Positions 36,853 through 46,561 of a DNA stretch of 64,000 nucleotides are shown here, in pieces. The position numbers and the translations under genes were made by a program. The stretch spans positions 95,195 through 159,194 of the forward strand of contig NZ_MVIJ01000006.1 in NCBI RefSeq assembly GCF_002086735.1, given 5' to 3'. Under the pieces are notes generated by a model. The model had not been told where the DNA came from, did not search any database, and worked only from the letters and a program-made list of their open reading frames with translations. How positions within the stretch are numbered: the stretch's first letter is position 1; each line of letters starts with the position of its first letter. The stretch is from Mycobacterium scrofulaceum (lineage in GTDB: Bacteria > Actinomycetota > Actinomycetes > Mycobacteriales > Mycobacteriaceae).

Positions 36853-38865
36853 CTACCGCAAGGATTCCTCGAGCCAGGGCGTCAACCACTTCACCCCTTC
36901 GGGGGTGAGGTGGACTCCGTCGCTGCGCACCTTGATGCCGTCGACCTTGGCGGTGTAAACACCGTCGGGGCATAGCTTTTTATTCAGGTCCAGGATTTGC
37001 ACGCCCGGGTGATGGCTGACGGTCTTGCGCAGCATCGTGTTCCACAGGTTGACCCGGTCGGGCTGGTCCTCCGGATAGAGCCGGCCGTCCGGCTTCTCAC
37101 CACCCCTGCTGTAGGGCACGGTGGCGACGACCACCCGAACACCGTTGGCGCTCACGATGTTCAGTGCACGCTCCAGCTCGTTGTTGAGGTACGCGTCGAA
37201 GGTCGGATCACCGATGTGGGTCCACTGCCCCTCGTTCACGCGGTCGACGGTTTCCCACCGGCCGATGATAAGCAGTGCGACGTCCGGCTGGTCCTGGCTG
37301 ACCTGCGTCGACCATCTGATCGGCCAGCCGTCACACGCCGGTCGCTGCTCCAGGGTCTGTCCGATGTACCGATACGGCGTGCCGCGCACCAGGCTGCAGC
37401 CGATGACGGTGTGGTCGAGGAACGCGAATCCCGGCGTCGGTGGCAGGTAGTGCATCCAGGTCCAGCCGATCGAATCGCCGAACACCGAAACGGTGAAGGG
37501 CCGGTTGGGATCGCGGGGCCCGGCCGGCCGGCCGGTGCCCGGCGGCGAGGGGGACACGGCGGCGACCGCCGAGACCCCCGGCGGCAGGCCGGCCTCACGC
37601 AGGGCGGGGCCTGCCCCGACCGGAACCACGAGCAGGGTCACCGCGGCCGCGCTGGCCACCGTCGCCGCGGCCAACGGCAGCAGCGGAACCCGCGCCGGCC
37701 GCCAGCGCCGGATGGGTTGCTCGAGCAACCACCAGGACAGCGCGGCCAGGGCCACGGTCGCGCCGCAGCGCGCGGCGAACAACGGCAGCCCGGTCCATCC
37801 GGTGCGTTCGCCGTTGAGCACCAGAAAGATTGGCCAATGCCACAGGTAGACGCCGTAGGAGATGGTGCCCAGCCACACCAGGGGCGGCGCGGCCAGGACG
37901 CGGGCGACGGCCCCGCGCTGCTCCAGCGCCACCGGCGCCACCACGAAAGCCGCGGCGATCGCGACCCCGATGAGCAAACCGTGCCGGAACTCGCCGCTGC
38001 TGCCGGTGGCGTAGTGCGTCGCCGCCGCGAGTCCACCGAGGCCGACCAGCGGCAGGGTGCGGGCCACGCGCCGGGCCCACCGGGTCCGGATCAGGCACCA
38101 GCCGCGGTTCAACGAGGGCCAGTCGCGGACCAGCAGAGCGGCCGCGGCGGCGCCGATGAGGAGGGCCTGCGCGCGGGTATCGGTGCCGAAATAGACGCGG
38201 TCCCGGGTGGTGTCGGACACCATCACGATCGCGGCCGCGGCCGAGGCGACGGCGCCCACGGTGGCGATCACGAACGTCGCGAAGCGGACGCCCCCGACGG
38301 TGGCGCGGGTGCAGCGGCGCCTCGCGCGCGCGGCCAACAGCAGGGTCACCGCGATCAGCAGCACCGGCCAGACGAAGTAGTACTGCTCCTCCACCCCGAG
38401 CGACCAGGTGTGCTGCAGCGGCGAGGGCGGCGCGCCTTGGGTGAAGTAGTCGGTCTTCTGGGCGACGAACCGCCAGTTGGCCATCCAGACGAACGCCGCG
38501 ACCGCGTCGTCGCGCAGGCCGGTGATGGACCGGTCCGGGAGGAGTTGGCGGGCCGCGGCCACCGTCATGACCATCAGGACCAGGGCCGGCAGCAGCCGGC
38601 GCGCGCGGCGAATCCAGAACCCGGTCAGCTCGATACGCCCGGTTCGGCCCAGCTCGTCGAGGAGCAGTGAGGTGATCAGGAATCCACTCAGCACGAAGAA
38701 CACGTCGACGCCGATGAATCCGCCGCCTACCCCGGGGATGCCGCCGTGTCCCACCAGCACCAGCGCAACCGCGATCGCGCGCAACCCGTCGAGCGCCGGG
38801 ATCCCGCTGCGCCGCTCCGGTTTATCCCAGATCGCCAGCCGGCCGGCCCGGCGCACGGGAGCCAC
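36853..38865 (-). CDS. OafA/YrhL-type membrane acyltransferase with SGNH domain (Rv0111-like)
   Basis: 670 residues. The N-terminal acyltransferase-3 domain has about 10-11 helices (IPALDGLRAIAVALVLVGH, FIGVDVFFVLSGFLIT, HTWSLGVEEQYYF). It is followed from about residue 455 by an extracytoplasmic SGNH hydrolase-like domain with S465 (VFGDSIGW) and the D649-x-x-H652 dyad (DGVHLTPEG). Such fused proteins O-acylate surface glycans or lipids, passing the acyl group from the membrane part to the SGNH part. It corresponds to Rv0111; in M. tuberculosis a rhomboid gene is adjacent, but here about 12 kb separates them. Confidence 0.9.
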   Translation of the reverse strand: MAPVRRAGRLAIWDKPERRSGIPALDGLRAIAVALVLVGHGGIPGVGGGFIGVDVFFVLSGFLITSLLLDELGRTGRIELTGFWIRRARRLLPALVLMVMTVAAARQLLPDRSITGLRDDAVAAFVWMANWRFVAQKTDYFTQGAPPSPLQHTWSLGVEEQYYFVWPVLLIAVTLLLAARARRRCTRATVGGVRFATFVIATVGAVASAAAAIVMVSDTTRDRVYFGTDTRAQALLIGAAAAALLVRDWPSLNRGWCLIRTRWARRVARTLPLVGLGGLAAATHYATGSSGEFRHGLLIGVAIAAAFVVAPVALEQRGAVARVLAAPPLVWLGTISYGVYLWHWPIFLVLNGERTGWTGLPLFAARCGATVALAALSWWLLEQPIRRWRPARVPLLPLAAATVASAAAVTLLVVPVGAGPALREAGLPPGVSAVAAVSPSPPGTGRPAGPRDPNRPFTVSVFGDSIGWTWMHYLPPTPGFAFLDHTVIGCSLVRGTPYRYIGQTLEQRPACDGWPIRWSTQVSQDQPDVALLIIGRWETVDRVNEGQWTHIGDPTFDAYLNNELERALNIVSANGVRVVVATVPYSRGGEKPDGRLYPEDQPDRVNLWNTMLRKTVSHHPGVQILDLNKKLCPDGVYTAKVDGIKVRSDGVHLTPEGVKWLTPWLEESLR

Positions 38866-39084
38866 CCACCGGGCGCGCCGAGCACGACGAGCCGGCGCGG
38901 GATCGATCCCGCCCGGCTCAGCGCTCGCGGTTAGCGCGCCCTGACCACCTGGTCGCCCGGCGCCATGGTTGATGCCGATACGTCGCTGCCCCTCCTGTTG
39001 ATCGGAGCCAGCTTAAAGGCGGCGCGGCCTGATCGATCGGAGACACGCGAAGACCCGCTTCGCTTTTCGCGACTGCTGCGCGTG

Positions 39085-40275
39085 CTATACGGGGCCCGCG
39101 CGTTCCGTGTCGGCGTTCACCTCGACCAGGGCCAGGCCGAGCTCGTCGAGGACCTCGTCGGTGTCGGCGCCGAGTTCGGGGGCCGGCCCGGCGACGCGGC
39201 CCGGCGTCCGGGAAAACCAGGTGGGCACCCCGGGGAACCGCACCGGGCCGTGCGGCGTCTCCACCGTCTCGAAGAAGCCGACGGCATCGAGGTGCTCGTC
39301 GTCGAACAGCATCGCCGGGCTGGACAGCGACGCGGCCGGTATCTCCAGCTCGCGGAACAAATCCAGCCACTCCGCGGTGGTCCGCTGGGCCAGCGTGTCG
39401 GCCAGCAACGCGTACACGGTGTCGATCTGGCGGGCCCGCCGCTCGAGTGTGGCGTACAGATCGCTGCGCCACGGGGGCCGCACCGCCTCCATGAAGGCGG
39501 CCCAGTGCTTGTCGTTGTAGATCAGCGCGGCGATGTAGCCGTCACTGGTGCGATACGGCCGCCGGTTCGGCGCCACCGTGCGGGGGTAAACCGCGGGGCC
39601 CAACGGCGGATCGAACATGGCGCCGTTCGCGTGTTCGACGAGCATGAACGACGCCATCGTCTCGAACATGGCGACCTCGACCTCTTGGCCCTCACCGGTG
39701 CGCTCGCGGTGGAACAGCGCCATCATGGTGGCGTAAAGCGCGGTCAGGCCGGCGACCTTGTCCGCCATGATCGTGCCGACGTAGTTGGGTTCGCCGGTCA
39801 GCTGCTCCTGGACGAACGGCAACCCGCAGGCGGCCTGGATGGTGTCGTCGTAGGCGGGCAGATCCCGGTTGGGGCCGCGGCGGCCGTAGCCGTAGCAGTT
39901 CGTGTAGACGATGCCCGGGTTGATCGCCGCCACCTCGTCGTAGCTGAACCCGAGCCGGGCAACCGCTTTGGAGCGCATCGAGTGGATGAAGACGTCGGCC
40001 CGCTCGATCAGCGCCCGCAGGACGGCCTTGCCCGAGTCCGACCGCAGGTCGACGGTGATCCCCCGCTTGCCGCGGTTGACGTTGACGAACACCCCGCCCA
40101 TCCCACGGACGGGCCCCACCGACACGTACCGCGTGTCGTCGCCCTGCGGGGGTTCGACCTTGATCACGTCGGCGCCCATGTCGGCCATGATCTGCGTGCA
40201 GTACGGGCCCATCACCATCGCCGTCAGGTCGACGACGCGTACACCCGCCAGCGGGCCGCTCCCTCGGCTAGACAT
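39085..40275 (-). CDS. Family III CoA transferase (CaiB/BaiF/Frc)
   Basis: 396 residues of the interlocked-dimer CoA-transferase family, moving CoA between organic acids. N-terminal signature LAGVRVVDLTAMVMGPYCTQIMADMGADVIKVEPP. The catalytic Asp lies in AYDDTIQAACGL (D143/D144). The C-terminal half holds VEVAMFETMASFMLVEH. It is the last gene of the minus-strand catabolic operon; ATG 40275 overlaps the preceding SDR stop by 8 bp. It probably charges the ring-cleavage acid product with CoA. It could in principle act as a formyl-CoA transferase, but the context points elsewhere. Confidence 0.9.
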   Translation of the reverse strand: MSSRGSGPLAGVRVVDLTAMVMGPYCTQIMADMGADVIKVEPPQGDDTRYVSVGPVRGMGGVFVNVNRGKRGITVDLRSDSGKAVLRALIERADVFIHSMRSKAVARLGFSYDEVAAINPGIVYTNCYGYGRRGPNRDLPAYDDTIQAACGLPFVQEQLTGEPNYVGTIMADKVAGLTALYATMMALFHRERTGEGQEVEVAMFETMASFMLVEHANGAMFDPPLGPAVYPRTVAPNRRPYRTSDGYIAALIYNDKHWAAFMEAVRPPWRSDLYATLERRARQIDTVYALLADTLAQRTTAEWLDLFRELEIPAASLSSPAMLFDDEHLDAVGFFETVETPHGPVRFPGVPTWFSRTPGRVAGPAPELGADTDEVLDELGLALVEVNADTERAGPV

Positions 40276-41203
40276 TCCGCACGCCTTCCTTGCGCGCCGC
40301 GGTGTCGAAGCTGTAGCGGATGTGGTCGCCGTGGCCGTCCGGCACGACGGGAAACACCAAGGGGGCGGCCAGATAACGCACCGCGTCGAGCTGCTCGGAA
40401 ACGTCCTCGATCGACCATGCCGGGCGGTGCACGCCGGGGGTCTCGGCCATCACCGCGCGGGCCACCCGGCCGGCGATGGCAACCAGGATTTCCCCGCTGA
40501 CCGGGCAGGTTTCGTGGGCCAGCAATCCCACGACGGGCGCCACCAGCTCGGTGCCCATCGACGGATAGGCCGAGATGTCCAGTCCCTCGGCCATTCTCGT
40601 CACGGCCGAGGGAACGATGGCGTTGCACAGCACCCCGTTCGCCGCGCCCTCGAGCGCGACGACGTTGGACAGGCCGACCAGGCCCGCCTTGGCGGCGGCA
40701 TAGTTCGCCACGCCGTGGTTGCCGTACAGGCCGCCGATCGATGAGGTCAACACGATACGACCGTAGTGGGCGTCGCACATCAGCGGGAAAGCCGGCCGCA
40801 CGACGTGAAACGCGCCACGCAGGTGGACGTCGATGACGGCGTCGAAGTCCTCGTAGCTCATCTCCCTCAGCGAGCCCCGCCGGACGTTGCCGGCGTTGTG
40901 GATCAGGATGTCGATCCGACCGTAGTTGTCCAGCGCCGCCTGGATGATCGCCTGACCGCCCCGCGGCGTCGTGACCGACTCGGTGCAGGCGACCGCGTCC
41001 CCACCGGCCGCCCGGATCTCGCGCACCACCTCGTGGGCCGGGGCGGCGTCGGCGCCCGCGCCGGTCAGCGCGCCGCCGGTGTCGTTGACCACGACCTTGG
41101 CGCCCCGGGCGGCCAACAGCAACGCGTACTCGCGGCCCAGCCCGCGCCCGGCGCCGGTCACCACCGCCACCCGATCGTCGAATCTCAGCTGCGCCATCAC
41201 CAT
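40268..41203 (-). CDS. SDR-family dehydrogenase (MFE2/HSD17B4-like)
   Basis: 311-residue short-chain dehydrogenase with GAGRGLGREYALLLAARGAKVVVNDTG (NAD-binding, residues 17-43), IHNAGNVRR, a catalytic Ser (LTSSIGG) and Y-x-x-x-K (NYAAAKAG). The NDTGG element and length recall the 3-hydroxyacyl-CoA dehydrogenase part of multifunctional enzyme 2. The C-terminal 60 residues extend past the SDR core. Starts at 41203 (MVMAQL) or 41197 (MAQL); both overlap the stop of the BVMO gene. Operon member. Confidence 0.88.
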   Translation of the reverse strand: MVMAQLRFDDRVAVVTGAGRGLGREYALLLAARGAKVVVNDTGGALTGAGADAAPAHEVVREIRAAGGDAVACTESVTTPRGGQAIIQAALDNYGRIDILIHNAGNVRRGSLREMSYEDFDAVIDVHLRGAFHVVRPAFPLMCDAHYGRIVLTSSIGGLYGNHGVANYAAAKAGLVGLSNVVALEGAANGVLCNAIVPSAVTRMAEGLDISAYPSMGTELVAPVVGLLAHETCPVSGEILVAIAGRVARAVMAETPGVHRPAWSIEDVSEQLDAVRYLAAPLVFPVVPDGHGDHIRYSFDTAARKEGVRNV

Positions 41204-43038
41204 CCCAGCACTAGACCGTCGAGGTCGCCCCGCTCACGCCAGTCGGCCAGCAGGTCGCCGAAGGCGTAGAACCCCGGCCCGTAGGGCTCACCGAGGTGGG
41301 AGCGGATGCCCTCGCCGCCGCCACCGCCTTCGTTGTTGTAGTAGCCCGGCGTGCATTCGGAGTCGAACTGACCGGTGTCGACAGCGGTATCCCGGATGGT
41401 CTCGCACCACTGGCCCTGGGCGGCCTCGGTGGGTTCGACGGTGCGTGCGCCGCGGGCCAGGGCCTGCGCGACGATGTAGGCGATGTGCTCGCCCTGCAGT
41501 TCGTAGTTCGCGGCGATGTTCGCTGAGATGCCGACCTGCGTGAACCCGGTGAAGAACTGGTTGGGAAAGCCACGGCTGGTCATTCCGTGCAGCGTCTTGT
41601 AACCGTCGCGCCAATGGTCGAACAGCGACACCCCACCGCGGCCCTCGATCGTGTCGATGGAATACCGGCGGCTGATCTCCGTCGTGATCTCGAAGCCGCT
41701 GGCATAGACGATGCAGTCGACCTCGTATTCGATTCCGTTGGCCACCAGGCCTTTTGCCGTCGCGCGCTCGACGCCCTTGCTCGCCGACACGTCGACCAGG
41801 GTCACGTTGGGGCGGTTGAAGGTCTGCAGGTAGTCGTCGTTGGTGGTCGGCCTCTTGCACAAGAACCGGTAGTAGGGCTTGAGGGCCTCCGCGGTCACGG
41901 GGTCATCGACCAGGCTCTCGACCCGGCGCCGCAGCCGCTCCATCACCTTGAAGTCTTCCTCGTCGCGGATCGCCATGAACTGGTCGGGCGTCATGGAGGC
42001 CGGGTCTTCCAGCGCGAGGACCCGCGCCGCGGTGTTGCGGCCCAGCTCGGTCCAGAAGTCGCAGACCAGGTCCGGCTGGCCCAGCGCCATCCCCTCGAAG
42101 GTCCAGGCATGGAAGTTGCGCTGCCGCTCCTTTTGCCAGCCGGGCTTGAGCGTCTTGACCCACTCGGGATCGGTGGGCGCGTTGTTGCGGGCACCGACCG
42201 AGGACGGCGTGCGCTGGAAGACATAGAGCTGCTTGGCATACCGGCCGAGGAACGGCACGATCTGGATGCCCGTCGCGCCGGTGCCCACCACCGCGACGCG
42301 CTTGTCGGCGAGCTTGTCCAGCCCACCGGAGGTGTCGCCGCCGGTGTAGTCGTAGTCCCAGCGCGAGGAGTGAAAGCTGTGCCCCCGGAAGTCCTTGATT
42401 CCGGGGATGCCGGGCAGTTTGGGCCGGTGGAACGGGCCGGAAGCCATCACCACGAAGCGGGCCCGGATGTCGTCGCCGCGGTCGGTGGCGATGCGCCACC
42501 GCGCGGCGGGCTCGTCCCAGTGCAGTTCGCGCACCTGGGTAGAGAAGATGGCCGAGTCGTAGAGCCCATAGTGCTTCCCGATGCGCCGGCAGTGGTCGTA
42601 GATCTCGGCGCCGTCGGCGAACTTCTTCGAGGGGATGAAGTTGAGCTCCTCGAGCAGCGGTACATAGCAATAGGATTCGTTGTCGCATTGGATTCCCGGG
42701 TAGCGGTTCCAATACCACACCCCGCCGAAGTCGCCGCCCAGCTCGATGATCCGGACGTCGTCGACGCCCGCCTTCTTCAGGTACGCGCCGCACAGCAGTC
42801 CGCCGAAACCACCGCCGATCACGACGACGTCGATGTCCGCCGATATCGGATCGCGCACCAACGGCGGTGAGTACGGATCGGTCTCGTAGTAACCCGCGAA
42901 GTCGTCGACCAGCTCGACGTACTGCTTGGATCCCTCGGGCCGCAAGCGCTTCTCGCGCTCGCGCCGGTACCTTTCACGCAGGGCTCCGAAGTCGACGTCG
43001 TCCGGCGTCTGCGATGGGGGGCAGTCCGGGTTCGTCAT
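41197..43038 (-). CDS. Type I Baeyer-Villiger flavoprotein monooxygenase
   Basis: 613 residues. The FAD site is VIGGGFGGLLCGAYL (G75-G80), the NADPH site is VGTGATG (251-257), and the diagnostic motif F-x-G-x3-H-x3-W-D is complete (F217, G219, H223, W227, D228). It inserts one oxygen of O2 next to a ketone, giving an ester or lactone. An N-terminal extension of about 65 residues is like that of the cyclopentadecanone/steroid monooxygenase group. ATG 43038 overlaps the upstream LLM gene's stop (ATGA). Ketone substrate unknown. Confidence 0.92.
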   Translation of the reverse strand: MTNPDCPPSQTPDDVDFGALRERYRREREKRLRPEGSKQYVELVDDFAGYYETDPYSPPLVRDPISADIDVVVIGGGFGGLLCGAYLKKAGVDDVRIIELGGDFGGVWYWNRYPGIQCDNESYCYVPLLEELNFIPSKKFADGAEIYDHCRRIGKHYGLYDSAIFSTQVRELHWDEPAARWRIATDRGDDIRARFVVMASGPFHRPKLPGIPGIKDFRGHSFHSSRWDYDYTGGDTSGGLDKLADKRVAVVGTGATGIQIVPFLGRYAKQLYVFQRTPSSVGARNNAPTDPEWVKTLKPGWQKERQRNFHAWTFEGMALGQPDLVCDFWTELGRNTAARVLALEDPASMTPDQFMAIRDEEDFKVMERLRRRVESLVDDPVTAEALKPYYRFLCKRPTTNDDYLQTFNRPNVTLVDVSASKGVERATAKGLVANGIEYEVDCIVYASGFEITTEISRRYSIDTIEGRGGVSLFDHWRDGYKTLHGMTSRGFPNQFFTGFTQVGISANIAANYELQGEHIAYIVAQALARGARTVEPTEAAQGQWCETIRDTAVDTGQFDSECTPGYYNNEGGGGGEGIRSHLGEPYGPGFYAFGDLLADWRERGDLDGLVLGW

Positions 43039-44210
43039 GCCAGGGCGTTCTCCGGCAGCGCCGCGGCGTGCAGGGGTGCCGCCATTTCCTGAACGGCGGG
43101 CAGCACCTCCTTGGCGAACAACTCGGTGCTGGCCATCGCCTCGGGATACGGCATGGTGCCGAACTGGGGGACGATCGTCAGTTCGCAGAACGAGCACGCC
43201 TCCTGCGCGGCCTTGATGCGCTCGAAGATCTCCTCCGGTGTCCCGATGAGCAGGTTGGAGGCGTGGTAGCCCGGGGTCTTGGACGGACCGGCCTTGGCGT
43301 CGCCGGTGACCGACGAGGCGAGCACCGCCGTCGCGGTGGCCTCCCTGGCCGCGTACGCCTCGTAGCCCTTGACGCCCTTGAAGTTCGAGGCGTCGGCGAA
43401 CCCGTAGTGCACGGTGACGTCGCGGTTCGCCGTCCAGATCCACTCCTCGGACCGGGCGGGGTCTCCAGTCGTGCAGTACATGAACATGACGTTCTTCGGC
43501 TGGCAGGGCGGCAGCCCTTCTTCCTTGCGGAAGGTGTTGACCTTCTGCACTTCTCGTCCGGCGTCCTCGATCGGTTTGTTGCCCACGAAGAGCGGCACCA
43601 TGCCGCGCCGCGCCAGGATCTCCAGCGACTCGGCGGTCGACGACGAGCTGTAGATTCGCGAAAAGAGGTCGCTGCTGCGCGGTTCGGGGCGCAACGACAT
43701 CTCGGGGACCGTGAAAATCTCCCCTTCGTAGGAGAACCGCTCGCCGGACAGGGCCAGCTGCAAGATGTCGAGCGTTTCGTTGAACCGCTGCCTGCTCTCC
43801 TCGCGCGGCACACCGACCGCGTCGAACTCGCCCTTCGACACCCCGCGGCCGATCCCGATCGTGGTGTAGCGGCCGTTGGAGAGGATGTCGAGGTAGGCGA
43901 TCTGGTGCGCGAGCCGGACCGGGTGCCACCACGGCGCGACGACGACGAAGGTGCCCAGGCCGACCCGCTCGGTGCGGCCGGCGAAATAGCTCAGCGCCTG
44001 AATCGGGTTGGGCGTCATGCCATATGGCGTCCCGCAGTGCTCGGGCATCCAGATGCCGTCGAACCCGAGCGGCTCGGCCAGATCGGCGATGCCGAGCGTC
44101 GACTGGACGCACTCGAAGTCCGGCGTCGCCGGCGGGCGGCTGAAGTCCTCGGCCAGCACCCGCTCCCAGTCGTGGGAGTTGTGCGCGCCGAACCCAAGAT
44201 TGACCTTCAT
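43035..44210 (-). CDS. LLM-class flavin-dependent monooxygenase
   Basis: 391-residue luciferase-like monooxygenase (MKVNLGFGAHNSHDWERVL start; GIWMPEHCGTPYGMTPNP; GLGTFVVVAPWWHPVRLAHQ; TTIGIGRGVSKGEFDAVGV). The bacterial luciferase TIM barrel is clear throughout. It could use FMNH2 or F420H2. It is embedded in the operon by 4-bp overlaps on both sides (with the Rieske and BVMO genes), so it is likely an oxygenase step of the same pathway. No dedicated flavin reductase gene is nearby. Confidence 0.9.
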   Translation of the reverse strand: MKVNLGFGAHNSHDWERVLAEDFSRPPATPDFECVQSTLGIADLAEPLGFDGIWMPEHCGTPYGMTPNPIQALSYFAGRTERVGLGTFVVVAPWWHPVRLAHQIAYLDILSNGRYTTIGIGRGVSKGEFDAVGVPREESRQRFNETLDILQLALSGERFSYEGEIFTVPEMSLRPEPRSSDLFSRIYSSSSTAESLEILARRGMVPLFVGNKPIEDAGREVQKVNTFRKEEGLPPCQPKNVMFMYCTTGDPARSEEWIWTANRDVTVHYGFADASNFKGVKGYEAYAAREATATAVLASSVTGDAKAGPSKTPGYHASNLLIGTPEEIFERIKAAQEACSFCELTIVPQFGTMPYPEAMASTELFAKEVLPAVQEMAAPLHAAALPENALA

Positions 44211-45583
44211 CGTTGTATCTCCGTCGCTAGTTCCTTCGGGGCACCGGTGCCCAGGTACTGGGCGAGGTTGCGGTGCAAATTGGCGGTGCTGCGTTCCATG
44301 TAGGGGTTGGGTTTGGGGCCGCGGAAGCCATAGGACTTCATGCCCTGCTGGACGGCGGCCATGTTGGAGAAGTCCTGCGGCAGGACGCTGCGCCAGTTCG
44401 GGTCATCCGGCGGCGCGTACACCCATTCGGTCCGCGGCTCTTCGCCTTTGGGGTAGAGCTCGTAGCACGACGCTTCGAAGATGCACTTGTCCGGGTGGTA
44501 GCCGAATGGCCTGGCGCTGTAGCACAGCGCGGTGGTAAGGCCCTGCCCGATCTGGAAGTTCGGGAATATCTGCCAGGCGGTGCCGCTCTTGGCCAGGTGT
44601 TCGGGATCGATGGTCGGCCACTCGACCCCGCGCGCCGCGTCGTCGCGCCGCGCCGAGGACAGCCAGTGCTCGAGCACCCGACCCGCCGGGGTGTCCGCCG
44701 GCAACTCATCGACCAGCCGGCGCGCCGCTTCGACCAGCGTCGCGGTCGTGGTGGCGTTGGTCTCCTCCAACGTGTAGATCTGCATCTCCGCCGTCGAAAC
44801 CCGCGGGTCCGCACCGGTTCCCAGGCGGATCTTCGATTTGGTCTCCTCCAGACCCTTGGGCGCGTCGTAGCCGATGTTGCTGTGCTTGCCCTGCGCCATC
44901 GCCCAGCCGCGGAAGTTGCCGAATTTGTTGAACTGCGGGTGGGTGGTGGCGACGTGGTAGGTCTCGTTGAAGGCCTCCATGGCGACCTTCCAATTGCATT
45001 CGAAATGCAGCCATTTCCGCCATTTGCAGCGCATGTCCTGCAACCGGAACGGATCGAGCATGGTGGCGGCGGGCTCGAGGTAGTCCCGCAGCGGCTCGCA
45101 CGCCGGGTCCATGTTGATCCAGATCCAGCCGCCCCAGGTGTCGACGTTGACCGCGGCCAGGTGGGTGTTCTCCGGGGTCAGGGCGCCCTGCCAGTCCTGC
45201 TGCTCGGGCACGTGGGTGCACTGGCCGTCCCGGTCGTAGGTCCAGCCGTGGAACCCGCACACGAACGACTTCTTCTGGCCGCAGGCGTTTCTCGCGCCGG
45301 CCGGGGTGTCGACCAGCCGGCGGCCGCGGTGCATGCACACGTTGTGGTGGGCCTTGAGCGTGTCGGGCCCGGTACGGATCACGACGACGGAGTCGTCGAG
45401 GATGTCGTAGGTGAGGTAGCTACCGACCTTGGGCAGATCCTCCACTCGCCCGACCTGCTGCCACACCTTGCGCCACAGCTTGTCGCGCTCGGCGCGCGCG
45501 TATTCCTCGGAGAGATAAGCCTCCACCGGGATGGTGACCGGCCCCGTCAGCTCCTCGGGCGCGGCCGCCCCGTTCTGTGTCAT
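44207..45583 (-). CDS. Rieske non-heme iron oxygenase, alpha subunit
   Basis: 458 residues. The Rieske [2Fe-2S] ligands are C83-x-H85 (CMHRGRR) and C109-x2-H112 (CGFHGWTYD). The mononuclear iron site is carried by NETYHVATTH (H210, H215). This is the terminal hydroxylase of an aromatic- or alicyclic-ring oxygenase. The ferredoxin and reductase that must supply electrons are not encoded in the cluster. ATG 45583 is 15 bp after the upstream SDR gene, and its stop overlaps the LLM start. Confidence 0.92.
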   Translation of the reverse strand: MTQNGAAAPEELTGPVTIPVEAYLSEEYARAERDKLWRKVWQQVGRVEDLPKVGSYLTYDILDDSVVVIRTGPDTLKAHHNVCMHRGRRLVDTPAGARNACGQKKSFVCGFHGWTYDRDGQCTHVPEQQDWQGALTPENTHLAAVNVDTWGGWIWINMDPACEPLRDYLEPAATMLDPFRLQDMRCKWRKWLHFECNWKVAMEAFNETYHVATTHPQFNKFGNFRGWAMAQGKHSNIGYDAPKGLEETKSKIRLGTGADPRVSTAEMQIYTLEETNATTTATLVEAARRLVDELPADTPAGRVLEHWLSSARRDDAARGVEWPTIDPEHLAKSGTAWQIFPNFQIGQGLTTALCYSARPFGYHPDKCIFEASCYELYPKGEEPRTEWVYAPPDDPNWRSVLPQDFSNMAAVQQGMKSYGFRGPKPNPYMERSTANLHRNLAQYLGTGAPKELATEIQR

Positions 45584-45598
45584 CGGGTCCCTCGCTTT

Positions 45599-46453
45599 CT
45601 ACCCGTTCCAGCGCGTGATCGCCGCGCGGAATGATTCGTCCTCGAGGAACAAGGAGGTGTTGTCGGCGCCCAGGTGCCCCCACTTGAGGTTCAATCCGCC
45701 GTCCACCAACAGCGTTTGGCCGGTGACGTAGCTGGACAGGTCCGACAGCAGAAACAGGACCGCCCCGGCCACCTCCTCGGGCCGCCCGCGGCGACCCATC
45801 GCGACGGCGCGCCGGTCGCGTTCGGGATCGGCGTCGACGTAGGTTCCCGACGCCGGCGTCTCGGTGACCCCCGGCGCGACGGCGTTCACCCGGATCGCCC
45901 GGTCCGCCAGTTCCAGCGCCATGGTGCGGGTCGCCGCGACGATCGCGGCTTTCGCCGTGCCGTAGGCGATGTGAAAGGGCGCCGTGTTCATCCCGCTGAT
46001 CGACGAGATCGACACGATGGACCCCGGGCGGTCCCGGTGCCTCAGTTCCGCGGCCACCGCCTGGCTCATGAAGAACATCGTTTCGAGGTTGCGGGTGAAC
46101 AGGTCGCGCCAGTCGGCGCGCGCTACCCGGGTAGACGGCATCCACGTGGACGGCTCCGCGCCGCCGGCCACGTTGACCAGCCCGTGCAGTTCGCCGTCGG
46201 CGCGGCGCACGGCGTCCATGGTCGCTCGCACGCCGTCGTCGGTGGAGGCGTCGGCGGCGACGGGCACGATCGCAAGGCCCGCGGCGCGCAGGGGCACCAG
46301 GTGCCGGTCGAGGTTGTCCTGGCCGCGGCTCACCGCGACCACCGTCGCGCCGGCCTCGGCCACCATGCGGGCGATCGTGGTCCCGATGCCGCCGCCCGCG
46401 GCGCCCGAAACCACGACGACGCGCCCCTCCAGGCTCAGGAGGTCGGCTACCAT
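45599..46453 (-). CDS. SDR-family oxidoreductase, first gene of catabolic operon
   Basis: 284-residue SDR from ATG 46453 (MVADLLSLEGRVVVVSGAAGGGIGTTIARM). The cofactor loop is GAAGGGIG, with a catalytic Ser (SISSISGMN) and Tyr/Lys (AYGTAKAA). An open frame extends to 46507, but that would include the palindromic operator at 46467-46478, so the shorter start is preferred. It is divergent from the SMP-30-like gene. Confidence 0.87.
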   Translation of the reverse strand: MVADLLSLEGRVVVVSGAAGGGIGTTIARMVAEAGATVVAVSRGQDNLDRHLVPLRAAGLAIVPVAADASTDDGVRATMDAVRRADGELHGLVNVAGGAEPSTWMPSTRVARADWRDLFTRNLETMFFMSQAVAAELRHRDRPGSIVSISSISGMNTAPFHIAYGTAKAAIVAATRTMALELADRAIRVNAVAPGVTETPASGTYVDADPERDRRAVAMGRRGRPEEVAGAVLFLLSDLSSYVTGQTLLVDGGLNLKWGHLGADNTSLFLEDESFRAAITRWNG

Positions 46454-46466
46454 CGGGCTAGACGAA

Positions 46467-46478
46467 TTGTCCGGACAA
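46467..46478. promoter_or_regulatory. Palindromic operator, box 1 (GntR/HutC type)
   Basis: ttgtccggacaa is a perfect 12-bp palindrome 13 bp upstream of the SDR start at 46453. It fits the NYGTMTAKACNY-like HutC-subfamily pattern loosely. The cognate regulator is likely the GntR protein at 48204. Confidence 0.6.
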
Positions 46479-46561
46479 GATAACGATGTGCACTCATTGG
46501 AGAGCATGATTCTCTTCTGTCCGCCGGGTCGTCAAGTGTCGCCTAGATCCGTCGCCGCCTA

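Noticed and set aside
39056..39085. Possible intrinsic terminator gcgaag-acccg-cttcgc followed by tttt
   Set aside because: The T-run follows on the + strand, but no + strand gene ends nearby, so its use as a terminator is unsupported.
41197..44112. A 971-residue frame suggesting a fused LLM-BVMO protein
   Set aside because: The part upstream of ATG 43038 is the LLM gene out of frame; the true genes overlap by 4 bp.
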